64,000 nucleotides of DNA. Origin: an uncultured Prevotellaceae bacterium (lineage in GTDB: Bacteria > Bacteroidota > Bacteroidia > Bacteroidales > Muribaculaceae). A program made the position numbers and the translations under genes. Below the pieces are notes generated by a model. The model saw only the letters and a list, made by a program, of their open reading frames with translations. It did not search any database and was not told where the DNA came from. The DNA lies in NCBI GenBank assembly GCA_900316835.1, contig ONEL01000003.1:1-64000 (forward strand). The letters run 5' to 3'. Positions 7,473-16,400 of this stretch are shown here, piece by piece; within the stretch, counting starts at the first letter, position 1; the number at the start of each line of letters is the position of its first letter.

Positions 7473-10292
7473 ATGAAAAACAAAAAACTAATCATCTCCA
7501 CAACAATTGCGCTATGGATCATGTCAATGAGCGCAAAAGTGACACATTTTGATTATTCTAATTACGAATTCAATTACACTGATGACGGTATAGAGAAAAC
7601 GGCAAAGCTAACCGATGAGGCTACCACGACTAACCACATGATAGCATTATTAAAAGCTGTGTATACCGACCCCACTATCCCAGGCACATGGTATGGCTAT
7701 GACTACAATGGGTCACAGTTAGGGAAAATAGAATACAATCTCTTTGCGTCTTACACACCTTGGATTAAGGGAGATAATGAAACTTATAGCGACCCCTACG
7801 ATGACGGAATGACCCTGCTGCTTGTGCAAATGAAAGAAGGATGGTATTCAACACATCCATCAAAGAACGAAGTTCGAAGCTATATAGATAATGCCTACTC
7901 GTCGATTAAGCTCGTTGACTGCTTCACTCGTGTGAATGATCCTGAAAATCCAGGCTACCTGTTCTCGATTGATGGAGCTACAAGCAAATTCTTCTTTATT
8001 GCCAAGGGCAAGGCGAGACCCACTTACTATAAGCCACTGTTCCGATTGTTTGAACAGATAAGCCCCGTCAACACCAATGCAGGCTCTACTCCCACCTATA
8101 ACTTTATCGATGAGATGAAGGCTGGTAACAGCTATCTGTGTTATCATGATTGTGCCGATGTGGGTACCACGGATAATGGACACTGGTTTACAATTTCGAG
8201 TGACGGAGAGGCTTACAGCCTAAAAAACCTCACCATCTTCATACCCGACCGCAGATTTGAGCATAATACCACATCATACGGTGGCGATTATGTATTTGCT
8301 TTTTATGGCAACTCATATAGACACAACCCAACCTATCCTGAGTTGATGCCCAAGGTGCTGATGTACACAGCCGACCTTGAAGCAAAGGGACGCCCATCGG
8401 AGTCTGAAGGCTACTACCGCGTGTATCTAAACTGGAGCAGTTCATTCACTAAAGAGAAGCTGGGTGTGGAAGTGCCACAGCACTTCTATGTTTACATTGT
8501 TAATGACGATGGTACACGAACCCTGTTCCAAAAGGTAACAAAGGATGATAATGGCATGGTGAGAGTACAAGATTATGATTACCTAGTGCAACAAACCGCC
8601 GACCCACAACTCATAAGCTACGTTATCACTGCCCAGCCCATCAACTACGACAACGATGGCAACATCTTGCGCGACAATGATGGTTCTCCCCTAGTCACAC
8701 TTAGTGCCGAGAGCCCTGTGCGCACAGTGGTAATACCAGGTCTCAATCCCTTCATGACTCAGGCGCAGGAGTTCCGCAGCCGCTATGAAATTGTAGATAA
8801 AGATGAGCAGTACAACGTGTATAAGAATTCCCTCTTGGTTTATCCCAACACCGAGGGTGACTATATAGCGCTGCGCAACAACACGAACCCATATAATGTT
8901 GTGCGTGTTGACGCCAATGGCAAGAAGGAAGTGATAGCCACAATCCAGTACAAGCTTGCCGAGGACAATGAAAATGCCTATGAATACATCGTTAACTACA
9001 ATGCCAGCACTCAAGACACCAACTTGCTCTTTGACAACGAGCAGCCAGCTACAGGAGGAAAGTTGGTAGACTATATGAACTCGGATATTACAATCATTGA
9101 CCGCTTTACCGCATCTACAGTCAATAATGACCATTCTAGTAAATATGACTACTACATAATGCAGGGGGAATTGGGCAATGAGAGCGTCTTTAGCAACACA
9201 TTCACTGTGCCAGTGTGCAAGACTACTAATATTGTAAATGGCGAAGGTCACACCCTGCAAGAAGTGAAAACCGACGTGGACCACAATGCAAAGGCTACTC
9301 CCAACAATGAGATTTCTTTCAACGCAATGTTTGTCAAGGCCATGAATCTTGTTAATTATGAGATTCGTCGCCTCAATCAGGTCGACTTCAAGCAGTACAC
9401 AAAAATAGGAAAAGCCGAAAATTTCAACAATAGCGGTGAGTATTACATCTATGCCCTGAGTGAAGAGGGCACTCTTGACCAACTGATTGAAAAGGTGAAA
9501 GTGGATGCCGAAGGCGGCAAGCTCACATCGGTCGACATCAACTGCTCGTCGAGCGAGAAAGTGAGCAGCTATGTGCCAGTAATCAACACATTATTCAATG
9601 GTTATCCCGACAAGCCCAACAGCTATGGCTGCGACATTAAGGACATTGAGTATCCTGTGCTCAAATTATCGGCATCCGATATGGCAAAGACAGCGCCTTT
9701 TGCAGGTGAAGGCGGACAATACATGGCCTATAAAGTGGGACTCTCATTGACCCCAGAGTTAAACAGTTTAAAAAACGTGTTCTATTATCGCATTTGGCGA
9801 GTTGTTGACGGTAAAACAACTCTCATCAACGAGACATTGCTCAACAACCTTGAGGACAAAAGCCAACCCGACCCTAGCGGTGGTGAACTGTGGGGCACAA
9901 AATATTACAAGATTAAATATTTCTTCCCTGGGAATAATCCCATTTCTGGAATCGACGACATCTTTATTGACTACGCCCTCAATGGCGACAGCAAGAACGT
10001 GACCTACATAGCTCGCCTCTATGCCACTAGCCTTGATAAAGATGATGTGCCAGCCACATTATTAGCCAGCGCTAATGGTAAGGACTACTTCATTGCACAA
10101 GACATTATTACTGTCACATTTAATGGAGGGACCCCCACTGGAATTGATGCCATTGATAGCGACAACATGGTGGAGAGTGTTACTTACTACAACGCCATGG
10201 GACATCCCAGCAACCGTCCTCACGCTGGCATTAATATTGTAGAAACGAGATACAGCAATGGCACAAGAAAGATTGAGAAAATAGTAAAATAG
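7473..10292 (+). CDS. large secreted protein of unknown function with a surface-type C-terminal tail
   Basis: 939 residues with a signal peptide (about 1-21). The body is rich in Asn, Asp, Tyr and Thr and contains repeated beta-rich segments of the kind seen in Bacteroidota surface proteins. I recognise no catalytic motif. The last ~55 residues (TGIDAIDSD, then SVTYYNAMGHPSN, then GINIVETRYSNGTRKIEKIVK split over the end) resemble the short C-terminal module of many Bacteroidales exported proteins, possibly a type IX-like sorting or anchoring tail. That comparison is from memory. It is probably controlled by the TPR/AraC regulator upstream. Its first 125 codons and leader are partly duplicated at 4376-4979. 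Confidence 0.75.
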   Translation: MKNKKLIISTTIALWIMSMSAKVTHFDYSNYEFNYTDDGIEKTAKLTDEATTTNHMIALLKAVYTDPTIPGTWYGYDYNGSQLGKIEYNLFASYTPWIKGDNETYSDPYDDGMTLLLVQMKEGWYSTHPSKNEVRSYIDNAYSSIKLVDCFTRVNDPENPGYLFSIDGATSKFFFIAKGKARPTYYKPLFRLFEQISPVNTNAGSTPTYNFIDEMKAGNSYLCYHDCADVGTTDNGHWFTISSDGEAYSLKNLTIFIPDRRFEHNTTSYGGDYVFAFYGNSYRHNPTYPELMPKVLMYTADLEAKGRPSESEGYYRVYLNWSSSFTKEKLGVEVPQHFYVYIVNDDGTRTLFQKVTKDDNGMVRVQDYDYLVQQTADPQLISYVITAQPINYDNDGNILRDNDGSPLVTLSAESPVRTVVIPGLNPFMTQAQEFRSRYEIVDKDEQYNVYKNSLLVYPNTEGDYIALRNNTNPYNVVRVDANGKKEVIATIQYKLAEDNENAYEYIVNYNASTQDTNLLFDNEQPATGGKLVDYMNSDITIIDRFTASTVNNDHSSKYDYYIMQGELGNESVFSNTFTVPVCKTTNIVNGEGHTLQEVKTDVDHNAKATPNNEISFNAMFVKAMNLVNYEIRRLNQVDFKQYTKIGKAENFNNSGEYYIYALSEEGTLDQLIEKVKVDAEGGKLTSVDINCSSSEKVSSYVPVINTLFNGYPDKPNSYGCDIKDIEYPVLKLSASDMAKTAPFAGEGGQYMAYKVGLSLTPELNSLKNVFYYRIWRVVDGKTTLINETLLNNLEDKSQPDPSGGELWGTKYYKIKYFFPGNNPISGIDDIFIDYALNGDSKNVTYIARLYATSLDKDDVPATLLASANGKDYFIAQDIITVTFNGGTPTGIDAIDSDNMVESVTYYNAMGHPSNRPHAGINIVETRYSNGTRKIEKIVK

Positions 10293-10356
10293 AGTATTAT
10301 TTTAAGATGTGAAAGTTGCCCCTGATGGTCTCTCCACTGAAGGCACTTCACCATCC

Positions 10357-10392
10357 AAAGAGCCCACAGCACATACGCACTGTGGGCTCTTT
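10357..10392. terminator. bidirectional terminator between the secreted protein gene and dnaB
   Basis: 13-bp perfect stem AAAGAGCCCACAG / CTGTGGGCTCTTT with a 10-nt loop, lying between two converging genes. Confidence 0.9.
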
Positions 10393-10417
10393 AATTTTCA
10401 CTTTGCTAAAGACCACT

Positions 10418-12025
10418 TTAGAAAGGCAGTGGCTCGTCGTTGCTGTCGTTAAGGAAATCCACATTGTTAGTTAATGGGATGTCGCCAGGTGCAGGAGGTG
10501 GGACATCGTCTTGAACGGCTGGCGCATCGGCCTCATTGTTCATGCGCGAGGCGTAGACTTGCTCTTGTGGCCCGTTGGGCGATGATAACTGATTGTCGTC
10601 CCAGTTGTCAAACCGCGCGTATTGTGCCACAAATTTCATCTTTACCGTTCCTACAGAGCCACTGCGGTGCTTGGCGATGATAAACTCGGCAAGTCCGCGA
10701 ATGTCGTTACCCTCGCTATCCTCGGTTGAGCGATAGTAATACTCAGGGCGGTGAATGAAGCACACGATGTCGGCATCCTGCTCAATGGCTCCACTCTCGC
10801 GAAGGTCGCTAAGTTGCGGACGCTTACCCTTCTTGTCGTCGCCACGCTGCTCCACGCTGCGGTTGAGCTGCGACAGTGCAATGATGGGAATATTAAGTTC
10901 CTTGGCAAGTTGCTTGAGCGAGCGCGAGATGGTGCTCACCTCTTGCTCACGGCTACCAAATTTCATGCCGGTAGCATTCATCAGTTGCAAGTAGTCGATT
11001 ATTATAATCTTCACACCATGCTCTCGCACCAGGCGACGCGCTTTAGTGCGCAGTTCAAAGATTGACAGTGATGGTGTGTCGTCGACATAGATTGGCGCCG
11101 AGTAGAGTTGCTTCACCCTCGACATGAGCACGTCCCACTCGTGCAGGCTCAGCTGACCACTCTTGATTTGCTCACCACGAATCTCGCACACATTGCTTAT
11201 CAATCGATTCACAAGCTGAAGATTTGACATCTCGAGCGAGAACAGGGCTATGGGTGTATTGTTGTCAACAGCCATGTTTTTTGCCATCGAGAGCACAAAT
11301 GCCGTCTTTCCCATTGCCGGGCGCGCGGCGATAATTATCAGGTCGCTGTCCTGCCAGCCCGAAGTCACCTTGTCAAGCTCCTTATAGCCTGTTGCCACAC
11401 CACTAAGACCGCTCTTGCGATTGATGGCATCCTGAATCTTATTGATAGCCTCGTTGATGATGGGGTCGATTTGCACCACTTCGCGCTTGAGGGTGTTCTT
11501 TGACAAGTCAAAGAGCTTACCCTCGGCTTCCTGCATGAGGTCGTAGACGTCGATTGAATCGTCGAAGGCTAGAGTTGAGATGTTTGAGCTAAAGCTAATG
11601 AGCTCGCGGGCAAGATATTTTTGCGCGACAATGCGAGCATGATACTCAATGTTGGCAGCACTCGACACGCGACTAGTGAGCTCCGAGATGCGGAGGGGAC
11701 CACCAGCCTCCACCAGGTTGCCATCAAGGCGCAACTGCTCGGTAACGGTGAGCATGTCGATGGGGCGTTGTTTCACGCCAAGCGACACTATTGCCTGAAA
11801 AATCAACTGGTTGGCGTGGTCGTAGAAGCACTCGGGTTTGAGTATATCGCTCACCACCGAGTAAGCGTCCTTCTCAAGCATCAGCGCTCCCAGCACCGCT
11901 TCCTCAACGGCGAGATCCTGTGGTTGTGTCTTTCCCAGCTCGCTCACTATCTCGCTCTCATGCACAGGCTTGCGCCTGCTATAGTTACGAGCCTTAGCAC
12001 TCTGTTTTCCCGTTTCAAATTCCAT
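10418..12025 (-). CDS. dnaB: replicative DNA helicase DnaB
   Basis: A 535-residue hexameric 5'-3' helicase that unwinds DNA at the replication fork. The N-terminal primase-interaction domain is at about 35-140. The RecA-like core begins near 205, with the Walker A-type motif ARPAMGKT at about 234-241 and the later IIIIDYLQLM (Walker B) and QLNRSVEQR blocks. The C-terminus is extended, Pro/Asp-rich and ends in EPLPF, somewhat like an SSB-type tip. No intein is present. It has a near-ideal Bacteroidota promoter (12058-12088) and is monocistronic. Confidence 0.98.
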   Translation of the reverse strand: MEFETGKQSAKARNYSRRKPVHESEIVSELGKTQPQDLAVEEAVLGALMLEKDAYSVVSDILKPECFYDHANQLIFQAIVSLGVKQRPIDMLTVTEQLRLDGNLVEAGGPLRISELTSRVSSAANIEYHARIVAQKYLARELISFSSNISTLAFDDSIDVYDLMQEAEGKLFDLSKNTLKREVVQIDPIINEAINKIQDAINRKSGLSGVATGYKELDKVTSGWQDSDLIIIAARPAMGKTAFVLSMAKNMAVDNNTPIALFSLEMSNLQLVNRLISNVCEIRGEQIKSGQLSLHEWDVLMSRVKQLYSAPIYVDDTPSLSIFELRTKARRLVREHGVKIIIIDYLQLMNATGMKFGSREQEVSTISRSLKQLAKELNIPIIALSQLNRSVEQRGDDKKGKRPQLSDLRESGAIEQDADIVCFIHRPEYYYRSTEDSEGNDIRGLAEFIIAKHRSGSVGTVKMKFVAQYARFDNWDDNQLSSPNGPQEQVYASRMNNEADAPAVQDDVPPPAPGDIPLTNNVDFLNDSNDEPLPF

Positions 12026-12057
12026 GATATGCCTTCGTTATATTTATTTTTATAGTG

Positions 12058-12088
12058 CAAAGTTACAAGAACCTCTATCAACCACAAA
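12058..12088 (-). promoter_or_regulatory. dnaB promoter, ideal -33/-7 pair
   Basis: On the minus strand, TTTG (12085-12088), 19 bases, then TAACTTTG (12058-12065). This is the consensus Bacteroidota sigma-ABfr promoter with the usual spacing. Confidence 0.75.
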
Positions 12089-12160
12089 ATTTTACAACCA
12101 CACATTTATTAACAAGATGTTAACATTGCCACGTGAATACTTACCGCCACCCCTATTAAA

Positions 12161-12196
12161 AAAGTTAAGGCAAGCACAACGACTTGCCTTAACTTT
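12161..12196. terminator. hairpin terminator downstream of pepD
   Basis: 14-bp perfect stem AAAGTTAAGGCAAG / CTTGCCTTAACTTT (12161-12174 with 12183-12196). It lies 50 bases past the pepD stop, flanked by A and T runs. Confidence 0.85.
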
Positions 12197-12246
12197 ATAT
12201 AATCAATGATTGAGAGGTATTTCCATACCTTTACCCACATCTTGAA

Positions 12247-13725
12247 TTACTTGCTCTCCTCGGCAAGGGCTTTCAAGATGGCCTGAACTTGCTTCCAAGC
12301 CTTGTCAACAGCGGGGATGTGACAGCGCTCGGCTGGCGAATGAACATCACGCAGTGTGGGCCCAAATGAAATCATCTCCATGTCGGGACGTGCCTTAAGG
12401 AACAATCCGCACTCAAGACCAGCATGGATGGCTCTTACCTCGGGCTTAACGCCAAAGAGCTTCTCCCATTGCTCTTGTGCAACGGTGAGCAGGTGACTGT
12501 CGGCGATGGGCTCCCATCCCTGGTATCCACCCTCGCTGATAATCTCATTAGCACCAGCCAGGCGGAAGATGGTCTCGCACTTGTGGGTGAGGTCATACTT
12601 GCCACTCTCAACCGACGAGCGGTGGAACATCTCAACAACAATCTGGTTGCCATCGCGCATCTTTACGCTGGCAAGGTTGGTCGAGGTCTCAACGAGTCCA
12701 GGAATCTCCATGCTCATGGCAGCAATACCGTGAGGAGCAGCATACACTGCATCGACAACGCGACGAGCTGTGTCGGTGTCAATAATTGTCTCGGGGACGT
12801 CAATGCTCTTGCAAGTGATCTCCATCTTGGGCTCAGTGCGCTTGTACTCGTTCTTCACATCGGCAATGAATGTGTTCAGAACAACGCTCAGCTTCTCCTT
12901 GTCCTCGGGCTTAATTCCCACAACAACGGTAGCAGCATGGGCTATAGCATTGTGCAGGTTACCAGCGTCGATGCATGCCAGCACATAGTCCATCTCAGCA
13001 CCTATGTTCCACAACAAGCGACTGCTGAGCTTGGTGGCTGTGGCATAACCCAGGTGGATGTCGGCACCACTGTGACCGCCGTGCAGGTGCTCAAACTTGA
13101 TTTCGAAGTAGATGCGATCCTTGGGAGCAGCCTCGGGCTTATAGTTGAACTTAAAGATGCTTACCAAACCACCGGCACAACCCATTGTGATAACGCCATC
13201 TTCCTCCTCATCGAGGTTGAGAAGATAGTCACCCACGAGCATATCGGCCTCAATATTGCTTGCACCAGTCAGACCTGTCTCCTCATCAACGGTAGCAAGA
13301 GCCTCGAGTGGACCACACTGCAGCGATGGCTCAATCATTGCGGCAAGTGCGATAGCAAGGCCCATGCCGTCGTCGGCTCCAAGAGTAGTATTGTTAGCGC
13401 GAACCCATTCGCCATCAATGATGGTCTCAATGGGGTCGGTATCAAAGTTGTGGGTCGAGCCAGGACCTTTCTCGGCAACCATGTCCATGTGACCTTGCAG
13501 CACGATACCCTTGCAATTTTCGTAACCAGGGGCTGCTGGTCTGAAGATTGCCACGTTACCAGTCTTGTCAATCTTATATTCCAAATTGTGCTTCTTGGCG
13601 AAGTCTACAAGCCATGCGCGGATTTTGTCTAACTTGCCTTCTTCGTTGCCCGAAGGACGTGGAACCTTGGTAATCTCGTCAAAGATGGACCACACTGCCT
13701 GTGGATTTAAATCTTTAATAGTCAT
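12247..13725 (-). CDS. pepD: aminoacyl-histidine dipeptidase (M20 family, PepD)
   Basis: A 492-residue cytosolic metallopeptidase that splits Xaa-His and other dipeptides using two zinc ions. The metal-ligand motifs of the family are in order: GHMDMV (about residue 77), GADDGMG (about 117) and DEETG (about 147). The lid/dimerisation domain follows, and the C-terminal SAPERCHI-type His ligand block appears as HSPAERCHIP. The length is typical. It is the only gene of its transcription unit, with a terminator at 12161-12196. Confidence 0.95.
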   Translation of the reverse strand: MTIKDLNPQAVWSIFDEITKVPRPSGNEEGKLDKIRAWLVDFAKKHNLEYKIDKTGNVAIFRPAAPGYENCKGIVLQGHMDMVAEKGPGSTHNFDTDPIETIIDGEWVRANNTTLGADDGMGLAIALAAMIEPSLQCGPLEALATVDEETGLTGASNIEADMLVGDYLLNLDEEEDGVITMGCAGGLVSIFKFNYKPEAAPKDRIYFEIKFEHLHGGHSGADIHLGYATATKLSSRLLWNIGAEMDYVLACIDAGNLHNAIAHAATVVVGIKPEDKEKLSVVLNTFIADVKNEYKRTEPKMEITCKSIDVPETIIDTDTARRVVDAVYAAPHGIAAMSMEIPGLVETSTNLASVKMRDGNQIVVEMFHRSSVESGKYDLTHKCETIFRLAGANEIISEGGYQGWEPIADSHLLTVAQEQWEKLFGVKPEVRAIHAGLECGLFLKARPDMEMISFGPTLRDVHSPAERCHIPAVDKAWKQVQAILKALAEESK

Positions 13726-13856
13726 AGTAAGTTAATTTTTTAATAAAAATTATTAGTTAAAATAGATGTTCTAAAATAATTGTTAAATTGACCATTTAGG
13801 CACTGCTAAATTACAATTTTTTTTTAAATAATCAGCAATTTCTCAGAAACCTTTTT

Positions 13857-13864
13857 TAAATTTG
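13857..13864 (+). promoter_or_regulatory. -7 box for the small membrane protein and OmpH-like operon
   Basis: TAAATTTG, 24 bases before the GTG start at 13888. Confidence 0.5.
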
Positions 13865-13887
13865 CATACTTTTTTGATAAAACTGCT

Positions 13888-14058
13888 GTGAAGATATTGA
13901 TTTTGACCATAATTCTGGTAGGTGTAGCGATAGTGCTACTTGGGGTGAAGATTTTCTTCGTCAAGGGAGGGCGTTTTCCTAACACCCACATCCATGGCAA
14001 CCCCGCGATGAAAAAGCGTGGAATCAGTTGTGCACGAGACGATGAGTTTTACAAATGA
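13888..14058 (+). CDS. conserved-looking 56-residue membrane protein, GTG start
   Basis: A GTG at 13888 opens 56 codons to TGA at 14056-14058. The product has one N-terminal membrane segment (about residues 3-20, ILILTIILVGVAIVLLG), then KIFFVKGGRFPNTHIHGN, a basic AMKKRGI block and a Cys near the end. Small proteins with the FPNTH motif and a single membrane helix are, from memory, widespread in Bacteroidales and of unknown function. It sits 23 bases after a -7 box and 41 bases before the OmpH-like lipoprotein, so the two are probably co-transcribed. The GTG start and short length make it easy to miss. Confidence 0.75.
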   Translation: MKILILTIILVGVAIVLLGVKIFFVKGGRFPNTHIHGNPAMKKRGISCARDDEFYK

Positions 14059-14099
14059 GTAATGACCGAAACAAAAGAATTAATTTATTAATAAGAACA

Positions 14100-14759
14100 A
14101 TGAACTATTTCAAAAACACTTTCAAGCTCGCCATCGTGGCAATGGCATTGACCCTAACCGTGGCAGCATGCAACCAACAAGAGCAAAAGAGCAATAAGAA
14201 ACAGGATGTTAAGGTTGAACCAGCTAAGGCTGGCCAGCACGTTGAGATAAGATATATCGATGAGGACTCGGTTCTGAAAAACTACAATCTCGCCAAGGAC
14301 TTCCAGGAAATGGCAACAAGATTGCAAAACCAGGGCGACCAGGCAAGCAAAAAGCACTCGGAGCAAATTCAAAACTTCGCCACCAACGCCGCCAAGACAG
14401 CTCAGCAACGCATCAACGCCAATCAGGTAACACCCGAGCAAGTAACTCAAGTGCCCATGCCCGACGGGTCGGGCGCCTACATGCTCCTTGCCGATGCTCA
14501 AAAATATCAACAAATGATGCAAAATGCACAAAACGAGATAGCAAAGCTACAACAAAGTGGCGACAACCAGCTCATGCAGAGTCAAAAACAGCTTAATGAC
14601 TCCATCGACAATTTCCTCAAGGACTATGCTGCCAAGAATCACTATGATGTAATTCTGAAAAAAGCTGCCGCCACATTATATATTAATCCAAGCCTTGATG
14701 TGACCGACGAAGTGATTGAGGGTCTCAACAAGCGCTACACTAAGGTGGCCAAGAAATAA
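14100..14759 (+). CDS. OmpH/Skp-like periplasmic lipoprotein
   Basis: About 219 residues from the ATG at 14100. An in-frame upstream ATG at 14055 overlaps the previous gene and lacks signal character, so I prefer 14100. The signal sequence ends in a lipobox VAAC, so the protein is probably lipidated at Cys20. The mature part is Gln/Asn/Lys-rich and helical with a long central coiled-coil, as in Skp/OmpH chaperones that carry outer-membrane proteins across the periplasm. The C-terminal NHYDVILKKAAATLYINPSLDVT pattern (split over 14634-14703) is typical of OmpH family ends. Confidence is good for the family and lower for the exact role. Confidence 0.85.
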   Translation: MNYFKNTFKLAIVAMALTLTVAACNQQEQKSNKKQDVKVEPAKAGQHVEIRYIDEDSVLKNYNLAKDFQEMATRLQNQGDQASKKHSEQIQNFATNAAKTAQQRINANQVTPEQVTQVPMPDGSGAYMLLADAQKYQQMMQNAQNEIAKLQQSGDNQLMQSQKQLNDSIDNFLKDYAAKNHYDVILKKAAATLYINPSLDVTDEVIEGLNKRYTKVAKK

Positions 14760-14786
14760 TCTTTTTTATAGTAAAGAACTACTCTT

Positions 14787-14826
14787 TCACCGCTGCTTTC
14801 ATCACATGAGGCAGCGGTGATTTTAT
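14787..14826 (+). terminator. rho-independent terminator after the OmpH-like gene
   Basis: 10-bp stem TCACCGCTGC (14787-14796) with GCAGCGGTGA (14811-14820), then TTTTAT. Confidence 0.8.
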
Positions 14827-14830
14827 ATAC

Positions 14831-14861
14831 TTTGCCAATAGACGTTTTTTCACTATCTTTG
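14831..14861 (+). promoter_or_regulatory. hflX promoter, ideal -33/-7 pair
   Basis: TTTG (14831-14834), exactly 19 bases, then TATCTTTG (14854-14861). It is 28 bases upstream of the hflX ATG. Confidence 0.75.
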
Positions 14862-14889
14862 CACAGTGAAAATTACACATTATTAATAT

Positions 14890-16125
14890 ATGGGATTACT
14901 TGACGATCAAAAACGACGCAGTGTGAGCACTGTGGAAGAGGAAAGGGCGGTGCTCGTGGGACTCATAACACCTGAGCAAAACGAGGCACGAGCCAAGGAA
15001 TATCTCGACGAGCTAGATTTCCTTGCCGAGACCGCTGGCGCTGTGACAATAAAGAAGTTTACGCAAAAGTGCGATGCACCTAACCGCACCACCTTTGTGG
15101 GAAAAGGCAAGCTTGATGAGATTGCTCAATACATCGAGGCTAACGACATCAACCTTGCTATCTTCGACGATGACCTTAGTCCCAAGCAGGTGTCGAATAT
15201 TGAGAAGGTGTTGCGAGTGAAAGTGCTTGACCGCACTAGCCTCATTCTAGACATCTTTGCCAAGCGAGCTCAAACCGCCAACGCCAAGATGCAGGTGGAG
15301 CTGGCGCAGTACCAGTACCTGCTTCCCAGGCTCACCGGCATGTGGACACACCTTGAACGCCAGCGAGGCGGTATAGGTATGCGTGGTCCTGGTGAGGAGC
15401 AAATTGAGACCGACCGCCGCATCGTTAAGCAAAAAATCTCACTGCTCAAGCAAAAATTGGCGGGATGGGATAAGCAAAAGACTATTCAACGCAAGAACCG
15501 TGGCAAGCTAACGCGTGTGGCTCTCGTGGGATATACTAATGTGGGAAAGTCTACCTTGATGAACCTGTTGAGCAAGAGCGATGTTTTTGCCGAGAATAAA
15601 CTCTTTGCCACGCTCGATACCACAGTGCGCAAGGTAGTCATTGATAATTTGCCATTCCTCCTGACCGACACCGTGGGCTTCATTCGCAAGCTGCCTCATC
15701 ATCTGGTAGAGTCGTTTAAAACGACCCTCGACGAGGTGCGCGACAGCGACCTGCTAATCCATGTTGTAGACATCTCTCACCCACAGTTTGAAGAGCAAAT
15801 CGAGGTTGTAAATAAAACGCTTCATGACGTGTGCGACGCTGGCAACAAGGAGATGATTATGGTCTTCAACAAGATAGACCAGTTCACCCACGTTGAGAAA
15901 GATGAGGATGACCTCACGCCTCGCCTTAAGGAGAACATACCTCTCGAGGAACTGCAAGAGACGTGGATGTCGCGCATGGACAATAATTGTGTATTCATCA
16001 GCGCTAAGAAACGCATCAACATCGAAGCTCTCAAGCAGCTGCTCTACGACAAAGCCCGAGAGATTCACACTCAACGCTTCCCTTATAACGACTTCCTTTT
16101 CCAGAGATATGACGATTTGGGATAG
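14890..16125 (+). CDS. hflX: ribosome-associated GTPase HflX
   Basis: A 411-residue GTPase that binds stalled 50S/70S ribosomes and splits them under stress. The N-terminal HflX domain spans about 20-195, including the family block GPGEEQIETDRR, followed by a coiled linker. The G domain has G1 GYTNVGKST (about 216), G3 DTVGF, G4 NKID and G5 SAKK. The length is normal. The stop codon TAG is itself the first element of a short GGATA repeat that leads into the decamer array. Confidence 0.97.
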   Translation: MGLLDDQKRRSVSTVEEERAVLVGLITPEQNEARAKEYLDELDFLAETAGAVTIKKFTQKCDAPNRTTFVGKGKLDEIAQYIEANDINLAIFDDDLSPKQVSNIEKVLRVKVLDRTSLILDIFAKRAQTANAKMQVELAQYQYLLPRLTGMWTHLERQRGGIGMRGPGEEQIETDRRIVKQKISLLKQKLAGWDKQKTIQRKNRGKLTRVALVGYTNVGKSTLMNLLSKSDVFAENKLFATLDTTVRKVVIDNLPFLLTDTVGFIRKLPHHLVESFKTTLDEVRDSDLLIHVVDISHPQFEEQIEVVNKTLHDVCDAGNKEMIMVFNKIDQFTHVEKDEDDLTPRLKENIPLEELQETWMSRMDNNCVFISAKKRINIEALKQLLYDKAREIHTQRFPYNDFLFQRYDDLG

Positions 16126-16335
16126 GATAGGATAGGATAGGAGCTACTAGGAGCTACTAGGAACTACTAGGAACTACTAGCGGCTCCTAGTCACTCCTAG
16201 CTACTCATAGCCACTCCTAGCTACTCCTAGTCACTCCTAGTCACTCCTAGCCACTCATAGCCACTCATAGCCACTCCTAGCTACTCCTAGCCACTCCTAG
16301 CTACTCCTAGCTACTCCTAGCCTAGCCTCTCCTAG
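16121..16335 (+). repeat. CTAG-rich decamer tandem array
   Basis: After three GATAG pentamers (16121-16140), 18 contiguous 10-bp units fill 16141-16320 in perfect register, each ending in TAG. The first four read GAGCTACTAG or GAACTACTAG, then one CGGCTCCTAG. The remaining 13 are variants of YYACTCCTAG, sometimes with CATAG. A partial stretch follows to 16335. Units from the left block contain CTAGGAG, the complement of CTCCTAG in the right block, so long imperfect hairpins are possible. It is not coding: TAG recurs in all plus-strand frames. Confidence 0.95.
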
Positions 16336-16338
16336 AAA

Positions 16339-16380
16339 AAAAATATCCCTGGCGTGATTTTTCACGCCAGGGATATTTTT
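16339..16380. terminator. strong bidirectional terminator between hflX and ompA
   Basis: 19-bp perfect stem (16339-16357 with 16362-16380), core ATCCCTGGCGTGA / TCACGCCAGGGAT, 4-nt loop, A-run and T-run on either side. Confidence 0.93.
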
Positions 16381-16400
16381 TGAATTAGTCTTGCTTTGTC

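Noticed and set aside
8691..9482. 263-codon frame antisense to the 939-aa protein gene
   Set aside because: Hydrophobic shadow produced by Asn/Asp/Tyr codons on the sense strand; no start signals.
12424..13632. 402-codon open frame antisense to pepD
   Set aside because: Shadow of a complete, motif-bearing M20 peptidase on the other strand; no promoter or ribosome binding site of its own.
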